From NCBI GenBank assembly GCA_035222895.1, contig JAVYIG010005277.1, forward strand, positions 1 through 64,000: a stretch of 64,000 bases of DNA. Direction: 5' to 3'. The position numbers and the translations under genes are program-made. Under the pieces are notes generated by a model, which saw nothing but the letters and a program-made list of their open reading frames with translations, did not search any database and was not told the DNA's origin. Shown in pieces: positions 44,286 to 57,600 of this stretch. Every line of letters begins with the position of its first letter. The stretch's first letter is position 1. This stretch comes from Strongylocentrotus droebachiensis (lineage: Eukaryota; Echinodermata; Echinoidea; Camarodonta; Strongylocentrotidae).

Positions 44286-45109
44286 TAATTATTAATCCCT
44301 TCACAGGATCAAGTTCATGCTGGTGGCGACAACTAATGTTATCACCTTTTGAGCATTTTCGTATAACACCCTGTCTGATCTACACAGTATTTGGTTAAAT
44401 ACGCGACTCAACATTTCGTTCACATATCATTGTAAAAGATTCATGCATGATTCACTGGCCATGATTTCCGGCGCCATCATAAAGGTCGATTATATTTGAA
44501 CGTTAGTGGCCGGTTTCCCCCACCTACCAAAGGAACTGATGGTAGCCAAGAGTTCATGTAAACTTTTTTTTTTAAAGAGTGAATATATAGAATAAATTTG
44601 TAATTTTTTTCAAATGGTAAAATGTACGATGAGTGCGAAAATGTGTGAGTATCCATCATTTACCTGCCTGTGAGAAGACCGCCCTGAAGTGTTAACCTTT
44701 ATTAGACATATTGCTCCGATTGTCTCATTTTCGCTCGCTGGATCACTGCAGCACAAACATAGCTCGTTCGACGTCACTACCAAACTAGCCAATCAGCTGT
44801 CAATGATGTCATATTGAATGCGGCGGCAAATATATTTTGTGAAATTATCGAGAAATGGACTATTTCTAATTGCAAACTAGTTTTGTTTCTGGATGGAAAC
44901 GCAGCCATTGTTATCTTGAAAATCATTGAAGTCATCAGAATAGGGTAAGTTACGTCTCAGATGATTCAAGAGGTCTATTTTGTAGATAAATTTTCAATTT
45001 CTTAGAATGTTCCACTGTGTTGCAGGGTACCGGGTGTATGCCATTGGGTGTGATGTGTTCGCGCGCAATGGCGCGTGAACATTCCTTTCCTTCTCGATAC
45101 AATAACTCT
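44286..45109. other. Upstream region of TRIM paralogue 3
   Basis: A minus-strand CACAGGCAG/GTAAATG near 44665 could be a 5'-exon donor, but it does not resemble the first exon of paralogues 1 and 2. Nothing else supported. Confidence 0.3.
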
Positions 45110-45410
45110 TATTAAGCCCTATTTATCTGAATTCAGTTCCCCCCTCTCTCGCGAAAGCTTTGACGTTTCCTTAAACTATTAGAGAAAGCAGACGATTCGT
45201 TGTACCGTTTTCGACTCTTAATTAGCCCTATTTGTCTGAATTCAGTTTCCCCCTCTCGCGCGAAGCGCGGAAGCTTTGACGTTTCCTTAAATTATTAGAG
45301 AAAGAAGACGATTCGTTGTATCGTTCTAGACTCGTCTAAATGAAGTGGCGTTTCATAGAGAAAGGAGGACGATTCGTCGTACCGTTGTTGACTCTTAATC
45401 CTTGTTTTGA
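45110..45410 (+). repeat. 109-bp tandem repeat, 2.5 units
   Basis: TTAGCCCTATTTGTCTGAAT starts at about 45112 and 45221. Each unit continues CCCCTCTCGCGCGAAG, CTTTGACGTTTCCTTAAA, TAGAGAAAG, GACGATTCGTTGTACCGTT. A partial third unit ends near 45400. A solitary copy is at 3955-4070. Confidence 0.8.
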
Positions 45411-45769
45411 ATATAGTTTCGCCGAAAATGTAAAACCTCTGATTTCTTTAGCTGATATTATAAAAAAGTGAAATTCGAGAAAATACAAGTATTGTAGTTG
45501 TAGTCTCTCTCGACGTCGTCACAGCGGATAAAAAGTCACAGTTCGTAGGTAAAAAACTTGTCGGCCGACCAACAATATACGTCTCACCGACTTCAAACTT
45601 TTGCATTGAGCAAGAATACCGACACAGCTGACCCGACACAGCAACATATTTACCTGTGTCTTTCTTGCTCCCTCGACGAGACGACCCCACCCAAAAACCC
45701 CCTCTCTATTTTACTCCCACTCCTTCTCTCTCAGGCTCTTACCTCCCCTCTCTCTCCTGGCTTTCACCC

Positions 45770-46027
45770 CCCCCCCGTTTCTTTTTTTTCTCTTTTTCCT
45801 CTTTTTTTCCTTTTCTTTCTTTTCCTTTCTTTCCTCTCCTCCCTATTTTCCTTTTTTTCTCTTTCTTTCTTCTCTTTACTTTCCTTTCTTTAACTTTCTT
45901 TCCTTTCTTTCTTTTCTTTTCCTTTTCTTTTTTCTTTTCTTTCCCTTTCCCTCTCCTTTTTTCCCTCCCCCTTTTCTCTCTTTTCTCTGGTGTCGCACCC
46001 CCACACCCCACCCTTGGAGACGCCCCT
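45770..46027. repeat. CT-rich tract ending in a hAT-like terminus
   Basis: (CTTT)n-like pyrimidine DNA at 45770-45990 is followed by CCCTTGGAGACGCCCCTG, which resembles a hAT-type right end. No left end found. Phe/Ser/Leu frames are artefacts. Confidence 0.6.
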
Positions 46028-46096
46028 GACTAGGGTTGACATTTTCATAATGTGATCATATCTAATACATCTTTTTGAAGTGCCTCGTTACAAATT

Positions 46097-46215
46097 ATTT
46101 CAATAGTCCGAATGCGAACTGCATACACTAGTTGTTGACAGGTAGGGCAGACATTATATAGTTACCCTACCTAACAGCACGTAATATATGAACTTTGCAT
46201 TCTGACTATTGAAAT
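46097..46215. mobile_element. 119-bp foldback MITE, TIR ATTTCAATAGTC
   Basis: ATTTCAATAGTCCGAATGCG at the left pairs with the inverted right end ATTTCAATAGTCAGAATGCA. The loop contains GTAGGG/CCCTAC. The core TTCAATAGTSCGAAT resembles the TATA-flanked foldback arms. Confidence 0.7.
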
Positions 46216-46954
46216 ACAATTACATGTATTCATTACAGGTGAATTAAATATTTGTATTGGTGCACTTCATAACGCCATATGCCTATTACATTGCGAAAAT
46301 TGTCTATTGGGTTTTAGACTATAGGGTCATTAGGTCATTAGGATTTAGTTCACTGTTTGATCGAGAGATATATCATTTTCTGAACAGGATGGGAGTGATA
46401 TCTAACGACATTTTTCTTAGGTTATCCCCCATAATAGGTGTGTCTTGATGACATAACATGCTGCTTAATTCATCATTCTCAGAATACATGGTTAAATACA
46501 TTTTAAGGATATTTTATCTCATTGAGAAAAATACCACCATTATAAGGAAAATATTCTTCACTACTGTTATCCCTCCAATTACATTTCAAAAAAGGAAATT
46601 GTTGGAGATACATTAAACAATAAATGTACGTTTTTCTCAGATAAACACTATGACAAAGCCCTGAATCTATATGCCAATGATATATATTTTTTTAAATGCT
46701 CGTATTTTAAAATCCGATTTTCACTGGAAATATTATATTCGTGTATCAAGTGAAAAAAGAAAATTTCTATGCGTGAGATAAAAACTACGTTAATTGATAT
46801 GCTCAATCACTTCATTGTTTTATGTATAAAACACCCTCTCATGTATTTTGAAGAGCAGAACACGTTAAATCCATAATGACTTTTGTAGACATAACGGGCG
46901 AGGGCGACGTACAAAGGTTCAATTTGCCCAAGGGGCAGGTCTCACTTAGCCGAT

Positions 46955-47120
46955 ATTAGGGCCTTAGATTTGAACGACAAGAACGTGGACTGCTACGTGT
47001 GACATCCCTTTAAGGCACTGCCGGGGACTGGCAGTGCCTTAAAAGGACGTCACATTGCCTTAAAAGGATGTCACACCTATCAGTCCACGTTCTCGTCGTG
47101 CAAATCTAAAAGTTCCTAAT
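46955..47120. mobile_element. MITE, second member of the ATTAGG-CTTTTAGATTTG family
   Basis: ATTAGGGCCTTAGATTTGAA pairs with the inverted right end ATTAGGAACTTTTAGATTTG. The stems continue AGAACGTGGACTG and TGTGACATCC, with an inner CACTGCC/GGCAGTG hairpin. Related to 28548-28683. Confidence 0.7.
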
Positions 47121-48246
47121 GATGAGGATAACGATGACGGAGGTAATGCGGAGTGTGTCATATGGTGTGGCATATCTCACCGATGTTAAAAGGTTGAATT
47201 GTAAGACAGGTTAAATATTATCATTATGGAAGAAATGTATTATGAAAAAAGATCTTTCTGTTGAACCATATTCGAACTATGATAAGAGCTGAACATTTTG
47301 GACCAAACTTCCATGCCATTATGTGTGTGTGTAGTCCAAAATGGCTAATTCCCATTTTTGTGTAACCGGAAGATCGCTCGTGGTTAAAAACTTTGAGTAA
47401 ACTTAACAGTGTCATAAGCCCAGGCGTGTCCGCATGGACAGTATCTACAAGATAACCTCGAAGTTTAAAATCATGACCGAAACCTTACGGACTTTCTTAT
47501 GAACGTTGCTATAGGCCTATAGTTTATCATTATCGTTTGGCCTAACCGTCTTGTGTGACCGGCCCTAACCTTGCGAGTACGATCCAAGTATCTGAACAAT
47601 CAAACGACGGAACCGCTCTAAAAGTCTAACGCTCACATTGTCTTGATTAATGGGTACATCATGGACCTCTATATAGATCCTAAATATTGAATCTCATCTG
47701 TGTACCATATTTCATCTATGTACCAAAGCGCGGGTGATTGAAGAGTTGTTCGACTTGAGATGGGGGCGAAGTCTACATGAGTGACGCCCACACGTTGTAC
47801 CCTCCTTGTCTGCGGCCATAGATCCGTATAATTCATATTTAATCGATGTATATTTGCATGGGCTGCGGGTGATAGCATTTTACCGGGCGCTCGTCTGTTG
47901 ACTTCTGATATTTTCTACTTGTGCTATAGCCTGTTGGCGGCATTTTATATATAAAGGCACTTCTAGAGGTTCTATTAGCATCTAATAGTACTGTCTTGGG
48001 AAAACCATTGTGCCAACAGTGATGAGTTAAGCCAAGGAGAAAAGAATATTGCCTTGGGATCATTCATGTTAGAAGGAACGATCGGAGCCGGTCAACGCGT
48101 CTCAATTGAGCCTGGGCTTTTATAACAACGTCGTTTTTTTAAATCTTGTAGGGTGCCAATAATTGAGAATAGCCATCGTTTGTCCTGATTGTCGTATTAT
48201 CCCAACCATAATCGTCATCGTCGTCATCGATCACGTGAATCTGACC
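47121..48246. other. Upstream of the USH1G-like gene; no gene recognised
   Basis: A TTTTATAAC at about 48117-48125 could be a weak TATA site about 125 bases before the start codon. Frames here are short and unlike any family. Confidence 0.35.
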
Positions 48247-51200
48247 ATGGCTACGAAGTTCCACGCAGCCGCGAAAGAAGGGCATCTCGACCCCCTCCGC
48301 GAGGCCACCAAGCGGGACTGCAACCGGGCCGACGAGACGGGCATGACCCCGACACTGTGGGCTGCAACCAACGGCCACATCGATGCACTTCGGTTGATTG
48401 TCAGCAGAGGGTATGTATAATGACCATGCAGTGGCGTAGCTTCAGGGGGCAGGGCAAGAAGGGCGGGAAAAGAAATCAAGAAAGAGAGAGAGAGAGAGAG
48501 ATTAATATAGAAATTGTAAATGGATATGAAAAAGAAATGTATACTAAAAAATATGATAAGACCCTTTCTATTTCCCTCCTTAATCGAGGGCCTAATTGAT
48601 TTATTTTTATGCACTATGAATATATATAGAAGTGGTTTCCCCAAATATGATGATGCTAGTGTCCCCTCGATGGCAGGTACACGCAATGGGGGGGGGGGGG
48701 GGACGTCTGTTTGTGGCAGATAATATTTATGGAGTAGCTTTAACAAATTATATATAAAAAAACATGTTATGATTTAGAGAGAATGCACAATGAAGGACGG
48801 AAAGGGAAAATTGGGTCAATGGCATATACATGAATCGGTAAACTGATGGGGGGGGGGGGGGGCGGGAAGCGGGCGTGGATCCGCCCTATTTCAAGTTATG
48901 TCTTGAAGCCGGATTGGGGGTTGGGTGGGACTGGGGGGGGGGGGGGTACCATGCTTCACCTTATGCTGGATTCGTCGGCAGGGTAAGGGGGATCATCACA
49001 TAGATATTTATATTGTTCTACATGTCATCACTTTATAATTCGCGCACGCTCGTATCCCTTTAACCGGTAAACATTGCTTACGCGTTAGAAAGTTGAATCC
49101 TACATGTGTTCCAGTGTTTTTGAGTCATACAGTCCACAACACGTCCTCGCAGCATATCGATTTCTGATATTTGAGACCACTGAATGACTTGTTTTGACGC
49201 GATTTGTTTCTTAACAAACCTAGTCAGGCAAATACATCGCAGTGGAGTGGCCTTTTTAAGGCAAAAACTTATTTTGAACTGTTTGGACCTGATAAAATGG
49301 TTACAACTGCAGCAACAGTCATGTTTACAAGAGTCGAATCATTATGACCATTTATGTTGAATTGAAAGCTAACCCACACAACACATACATATATTTAACG
49401 ATGATTAAAATAATGAAGATCAAAATGACGATAATAAGGATAATATTGATGATTACAATAATGATAATATCGATGATGATGATAATAATGATAATAATGA
49501 TGATGACAATAATGGTAATGATGGTAATAATAATGATAATAGTGATTAAGTTTATATATCAAGAGGAAACAACGTGAGGTATATAAACAAGATGATATTC
49601 CTTAGTCTAAGGACACATTTAGAATAGGTATGTTTATATATTTTTGAAGAAGTCAAATAAAATACAATTTCTTAGAAATTTAGGCGTGGACTGAAAGGAT
49701 TAAAAACCAGCCTGTTTGGGGGATTCGGGAATGAGAAAGGAAGGAGCTGATGAAGATCAAAGTGAATATGATATTCTCTGCTGCTGATGTATAGAGGAAT
49801 TGTGGTTGACATAGATTGAACAGTCTGAACAAGCATCCAATATTGTGTTCTGTCATTAACATGAAGCCAGTGTAGTTCGTTTAACAATAGGGTAGCATTA
49901 ATTTGGTGACTTCCATCCCTTTTCACAATACAGAACTTGTAGAAGAATCTGTTTCATCTTGAAATAATCAAATGATAGATACGCTTAAATTGATACATAT
50001 GTTTTGTGTCTGTATTACCCAGTCAGAGTGGAAAAGGATTCACATTATGACAATTAATATTCAAAAGTTATTATACAAAATACAATGAGCAAAAATGTTA
50101 AGACCCTTGTTGAAGAGCGCTAAAGGTTCAATTAACTCTTCATGTGCTATGGAATTATCTCTCTTGCCACTATGCATTTCCAAGGGATTGTATACCAAAG
50201 GACTCGAGATCGTTTAAATGTTTTAATTTAAAAAACAAACTATGAATCTTTACATAAGAAGGGTTGCCAAGTAACTTTTCAAGACCGGACATTCACAACC
50301 TGCTGTTAACTGAAGCCTACTGTTTATGCAAATCAGTACAAGTGACTAACGAGTGAGTGTGTAAATTAGCAGTAATTGTCAAAGAAGATTCAAGGTTGAC
50401 TTTTTAAAATAATGTAGGATAAATAGCGCCAAAGACAATGGAAAGCAAGATAGTAATATTGATGGATCGTGAGAATTTTAGGCCTATTTAGTTCCTGTGG
50501 AATTGTACTCGTCTAGCATGTCTAGTTACGGTGATTTCTATAGTATCAGGGTTATACACACAACGGTACGATTATAATTTTCTTAAGAAATCTAAATTAA
50601 ATTTAATATAAACAATTAATATTCAGTATTTAACGTACGTTTATTCTATTTCGATTTTCTTTAAATATATATACATATTCTATATGCAAAGTTGATAAGT
50701 AATCAAAATACTATCAAGATCGTTTCAAAGTGTTATTCATTAAATATAAATCTACTGCTTTTGATAATAATCATGCTAGATTGATATGTCTGCTCAAGTA
50801 TATATCAAGGTAACATGTGAACTGTGAAGTATATGCATATGAATATGAAAATATGAATAGATACTGTGATCTCGTATGCAGAGTTTTTCTTTTCGAAAGA
50901 AGTTTATGGCGCTTCGCGTTAAATATTAACTATACATTTACCTGCCAACAACATTATTTATGACGCTTCACAGACAATGACATGGTTAAGCTTTGAACAT
51001 AACATTCTTCACAATAAAGTGAACATTATTATGACCCTGTAAATACTAATATTATAGGCACGTTAACGCGAAGGTGAGACTAGTTTTGTATTGGTGGAGA
51101 ATATTTCCCCGAATATAATATAAGTCCCAAAAGATGGAGAAAAGGACATAAGCTGAAGCTAAAATGCTACCATTTTAGGAGGAAATGATGTGATGAATCG

Positions 51201-51628
51201 AGGCTGAATTGTTCAACCGAAATGGTGATAGAGGTTCCAAAGATACTCTTGGATGTCTTTCAGTGATTCACTCATAATGTTAAGCTCAGAGATTTTGCTA
51301 TATTTTCAGGGTTATCTATGCGCATGTACATACATGTTTTATCCAGCTGATGTAAACGACGAAACCCAATGAGAAGTGCCCAATAAAATTCCCAAAGTAA
51401 AATACCATCGCGTTTAGACACTTATAAGAGATAAGTTTTTATAGGGAAGTTTGGAATAAAGAGTGTGATATTCATTTTCAGCTACCATTGATGTCATAAA
51501 AGAGAATGTTTTTTTATAAAATGAGCTCCATTTTCAAAGTTATATAGCTTTCTGTCAGAAAGAGAGAGAGAGAGAGAGAAAGAGAGAAAGAGTGAGAGAG
51601 AGAGAGAGAGAGGGAGAGGGAGAGAGGT

Positions 51629-51660
<32 letters not shown>

Positions 51661-54600
51661 GTAGATTGAGAATGAGAGAGAGAGAGAGAGGGGTAGAGTG
51701 AGAGAGAGGGAGAGAAAGATAGAGAGGTAGAGTGAGAGAGAATGGGGGCTAGGGGAGGAAAAGATTGGGGCATTAATCACAATTATGAAACAATGATTGT
51801 AATCGAAAAATATTTATGATATTTGATATTCGTGATATATTAACAGAAATGAACCTGAAATAAGAGCCCTTTGAGTAGGGTATAGATAACCTTTTGAACC
51901 ATACACTTTCGACTATGAACAGATTAATGAGCTCCAATCAACAAGATATAATGCAAGTTAATCGACATTAATCGACATCGACATGATAATACTGAGCAAA
52001 TAGTTTTCCATATACATTCAGCGTGTACTGGAGGTGTTTCCATACAGACATAATTATAATTGCTTTCGGATATTAACATGCACTAAAATCCTTAGAATGT
52101 CATATAGACAGAACATTAAAATATATGATCAAAGTATCTTTTGATAACACCCGCTTGAGTGAGATTATGATAACATCTTTTCTCTACTTTAGAATTAAAC
52201 AAATGGACCCCGAGGCACAGAACTTCAACTTGTTTAGGGCTATGTATTTAAAGAAAATATTATCGACATAAATCTATTAAATCTTACACCAAACTTTATT
52301 CAACATAATGTCATTCTCAAGACGAAATGAGAAGTGGTCAATATTCATATTCTTCTTAATGAAAGTTTAACCAAGATGGCAACGGGTCATTATATTGTCC
52401 ATATTGCAATATAAAAAAGGGTGTGATATCTATCTCCAGCTACCGTTGATGTCGTAAATCAGCTTGTTTGCAGTAAAATAGATTTAATCAATAATCGTGC
52501 TATGGCTCTTGGGAAACATAGAGATGGACCATGCGTGTGAAACATGATAGTTGAAAGTAAATATAGTTTATGATATATGAAAAGATGTAAAACTAAAAAG
52601 GAAAGAAGATGTTTGTGTTTCTTATACATAGATAGGGCATTGACGAGCTTTTGATCTTTAATCTTTTGACTGCATTAATTTTATGAATGATCGAGATGTA
52701 ATAAATGCTTACAATATGCATGAAAACAAAAATTACATCGATATATTATATGCTGAGGCATTAAGCGTAAAATCTATACAGCCAGACGTAGTCTGCTATT
52801 TCATAGACAGCTATCGAGAAGGACTTTGGCCTCCATTGTGTACTTACCAAGCACACTTTGTATTAAACAAATTAGTTTAAGAAATATTGTGGATAGGTGT
52901 CTAATAAATGTACGTAGGGCATGTACGGTATTTTTTTTTAAAGCGCATTGTTATCTTTTATAGCATGTTATGTATTATTTATTCATGGTATAATACAAAG
53001 CGTGATTAGCAGCCAGTAGCTGATTTGCTCACATTTTACAAGCACATAAAAAAAAAAAAGTATCGCAAATGGATAATTATACAAACACCAGATGAAAATC
53101 AGGGTATATAGACCACTGTGGTTTAAAAACTCAAGAAAAACAAAAAGGAACAAACATCATAAGTCATGAAACATAATTCATAAATAATTCAATGAATACA
53201 CATTATTTGCATTTGTGATAGATAAACCATAATTCCCGCCAAATATATCCATCCTCTCTCCCCTCTCTCTCTCTCCCCTTCCTTCCTTTCTCTCTCTCCC
53301 TCTCTCTCTCTCTGTGTCTCTCTCTGTCTCTCTAGCATGTGGGCTGTTGGCAGATGTATAATTTGGTTATAGATAATACAAAGCTCAAAGTATTTAGAAT
53401 AAGTTCAAAGTGTTCAGTATTTAGAATAAGTTCAAACGGGAATATAATTCTAATAAAAGGAATGAATAATAAAATGTGTACAAATCTTGTAAAACAGTGT
53501 AGGTCGTCAAAGTGGTCCATGGATTGTATCAATTTTGTTTTGAAGTGCTTGCAGTCTAAGGTATTATAAGCTCTTTTAATTCTAGTTTGATTTATTCAAA
53601 TTTTACATGTGTAACTGTGCTGGTAATAGATGAAAATCATGACTTGTTCTATGGGAAAACTGCCATTATATATTTAGTCACCAGGAATTTATCGGATTAT
53701 ATGTCCCCAATTCTTTTATCCTTTTTTCAATTCAATTTCAGTTTTATTCACAACAAACACGCGTCAATAGTCCAAACACTTTATATACATTGCCACATTT
53801 GAAATAAATAAAACTTGTTTTGCATTAAACGGTTCACTAAAAACAATAAGCGTGACACAAGTCATGTTGAAAAGGTTACAAGGTATGAAATGAAAAGAAT
53901 TAAACAAACTTATTCCGGGATCAGAATATTATTTTGAAAGAGTAAGGTAACCCTGAATAGAATGCCATTAGGCTAAGGCAATGTGCCTTCTCATATTTAT
54001 TCATAATATGTTTAATGTATCACAGATGAAAAAAACAATGATACGAGATTATATGTCGTGGTTTTGGGTGTTTAGAATTGCCCTATATGATAACGCACTT
54101 GACTGAATGGTGCTGGTATTATTGTGTTGAATAATGACTGATTGTTTAATGTCACAAGGTTTACAAATATAGCCAGATCCGGATGGGGGAGGGGGGGGGG
54201 GGGGTTAAACGGCAGCAGCCAACTATTAAGAAAAAGAACACAACCGGGAATAACATTTTCTGGAATCGTTGTTCAACATTAATGACGTCGCAAGAAAAAT
54301 GCAGTGGTACTGTGTAAGGGAAATTAAATCTTTCTGCCGGCAAATGTGCAATATTTAGAGCTTTGTCGGCTATTCCAAACGATTGGAAACACCATTTTCT
54401 TTATACTAGTTGGAAAACTTTCGGCTAACTTGCAGGCAAATTTGGTCGGATATCCCCATTTTGAGCAGTCAAGCGATGCTACTGCCCATGAATATATTTG
54501 ATTGAAATTCTGTTGCTATACCATGTATATATACTAAGTCAGTATTCATTCAATCGACTTATTACAGAAACCTATTTCTACGTGCTGACCTCCCTGGCTG

Positions 54601-57600
54601 ACCTATTGGTTAGTTTGCCATTGTGATTATTTCCCGTGTGTCATCTATTTTCCAACCATCCACATTTCCCCCAATCCATCTTCAAATATTTACATGGTGA
54701 TAGCAAAGGAATTAGTCAGCAGATGGGAAATACCGGATTCATTCCCTAAAGTCAGTCTGTATATGACTAGCCAGATTTCACATGTTTGCCTATTTATACT
54801 GTATAACACGGTAACACCCCATGCCCTGTCACATCGACGAGACCTTCAACAAACCGAGCGAAAAACATACTTTACCCCCCCCCCCCCCCCAAATGGCCGA
54901 TAATCGGTTGGTCTGGAGTCGGGCTGGCAATGTGACTAAGTCCGCTCTGATATTAACTTTGTTTTAATAGAAGCAGACAAATGAGAGGAACAGGTCAGGA
55001 AAAGTTTGAGCAAAAAAAGATTAAACAAATTAGAAAGTGATGAAGGTGCAATCAATCAAACACATATTGGCAACTCTCACTTATCTTGCGAGGTTCCCTC
55101 ACATTTGCCCTGAACCAGAAGACTGCAACAAACAAATATTTCCCCTTATGATAATGTTTAATCATACATTCATCCAAGTATAATTATTGCATATTATGTT
55201 CGCTTAACCCCTGGATGAACAAATCCATTCCATCATCAATAACTTAGAAAACGAATTACGTTTTCTTTACAATGCAAATTGGAGAGGAGCCCGCAAGATG
55301 CGTCAAAATGTTGCCAACTTGTTTCTGAAAATGCATAACTTTCCTATTGTTAATCGGATATTGTTCAAATGTTCACTAATTTGGTCTTTTTTAAAATTTG
55401 TTCTGCTTTTATTAAAACCAACATAATATCGGGATGGACTTCCCTTTAATAAGGTTATAATACAAATCACAACATGCATTGCCGAAGTGCTCTTAAAGGT
55501 ACTATGTCCCATTTGCAGGCCAACAAAATGAAAAAGTTAAATTCCAACTGCATTTGAAAGATAGTACTAACTTAGAACTTCCCTGCTGGTATTATTGTGT
55601 TGAATAATGACTGATTGTTTAATGTCACAAGGTTTACAAATATAGCCAGATCCGGATGGGGGAGGGGGGGGGGGGGTTAAACGGCAGCAGCCAACTATTA
55701 AGAAAAAGAACACAACCGGGAATAACATTTTCTGGAATCGTTGTTCAACATTAATGACGTCGCAAGAAAAATGCAGTGGTACTGTGTAAGGGAAATTAAA
55801 TCTTTCTGCCGGCAAATGTGCAATATTTAGAGCTTTGTCGGCTATTCCAAACGATTGGAAACACCATTTTCTTTATACTAGTTGGAAAACTTTCGGCTAA
55901 CTTGCAGGCAAATTTGGTCGGATATCCCCATTTTGAGCAGTCAAGCGATGCTACTGCCCATGAATATATTTGATTGAAATTCTGTTGCTATACCATGTAT
56001 ATATACTAAGTCAGTATTCATTCAATCGACTTATTACAGAAACCTATTTCTACGTGCTGACCTCCCTGGCTGACCTATTGGTTAGTTTGCCATTGTGATT
56101 ATTTCCCGTGTGTCATCTATTTTCCAACCATCCACATTTCCCCCAATCCATCTTCAAATATTTACATGGTGATAGCAAAGGAATTAGTCAGCAGATGGGA
56201 AATACCGGATTCATTCCCTAAAGTCAGTCTGTATATGTCTAGCCAGATTTCACATGTTTGCCTATTTATACTGTATAACACGGTAACACCCCATGCCCTG
56301 TCACATCGACGAGACCTTCAACAAACCGAGCGAAAAACATACTTTACCCCCCCCCCCCAAATGGCCGATAATCGGTTGGTCTGGAGTCGGGCTGGCAATG
56401 TGACTAAGTCCGCTCTGATATTAACTTTGTTTTAATAGAAGCAGACAAATGAGAGGAACAGGTCAGGAAAAGTTTGAGCAAAAAAAGATTAAACAAATTA
56501 GAAAGTGATGAAGGTGCAATCAATCAAACACATATTGGCAACTCTCACTTATCTTGCGAGGTTCCCTCACATTTGCCCTGAACCAGAAGACTGCAACAAA
56601 CAAATATTTCCCCTTATGATAATGTTTAATCATACATTCATCCAAGTATAATTATTGCATATTATGTTCGCTTAACCCCTGGATGAACAAATCCATTCCA
56701 TCATCAATAACTTAGAAAACGAATTACGTTTTCTTTACAATGCAAATTGGAGAGGAGCCCGCAAGATGCGTCAAAATGTTGCCAACTTGTTTCTGAAAAT
56801 GCATAACTTTCCTATTGTTAATCGGATATTGTTCAAATGTTCACTAATTTGGTCTTTTTTAAAATTTGTTCTGCTTTTATTAAAACCAACATGATTTTCA
56901 GACAATGTACCGAATGGTCATACGTTTTATGCTGCGCAAAGATTCAATCAGTTTAATCTTGGCCATCACAAGAAGTGGGTTATTGATGTAGACAAATGCT
57001 CATGTACCCTTTACAACTCTTTTCATGTATGTTATTACCAAAGAAGAAAAAAAGCCAGTCACTCACTCAATAGTGTCTGACAATGAAGTCTAGCAAGTAA
57101 ACGGGTTTCCTTGCATAATTTGAATATGAGGACACTGCTAACGTTTAAATTTCACAGATAGGACATACATGACATATTCATAATTCCTGCAAAGTTCTAC
57201 AGCATTTGAGGTTGGCTGCAAAAGGGACATAGTACCTTTAACAGAGATATATTGTATTTTTATAATTCTTTTTTCTTTTCAGTATTTTTTTCCTTGTACA
57301 TTTTGATATATGTATAAATATTTAATACGAATGAACAATTCAATTCTTATTTTAAAAAACTGAAATCAAAACAAAACAAAAACAAAAACCATGTAAATGT
57401 TGTCATATTTCTGTCATATATGCGTATTTAATTGTTTGTATTTTAATATGTCTGCTGCATTTGTCTCCTAGTTAAACTAAGGTGTAATGTTCATGCCTTT
57501 TTACACCTCTGTCTTTCTCTCTCTTTCCTCTTTTTGCTTAAAAAACCCTTGTCATTCAATGCGGGCGAGGTTCAGCTCCCTGTCTAAGTCTAATGTAGCT

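Noticed and set aside
45558..46033. 111- and 125-residue Phe/Ser/Leu-rich frames and a Lys/Glu frame opposite
   Set aside because: Low-complexity CT tract, no domain.
48427..48720. hAT-like left end (CAGTGGCGTAGC) just inside intron 1 of the USH1G-like gene
   Set aside because: No matching right end or 8-bp duplication found nearby, so it was not called as an element.
51514..51780. Ser/Leu-rich 88-residue frame
   Set aside because: (GA)n microsatellite read on the minus strand.
54161..56435. Duplicate frames beginning MPAERFNF and MVIAKELV
   Set aside because: They look duplicated only because the DNA is a direct repeat; frames run through C runs and show no domain.
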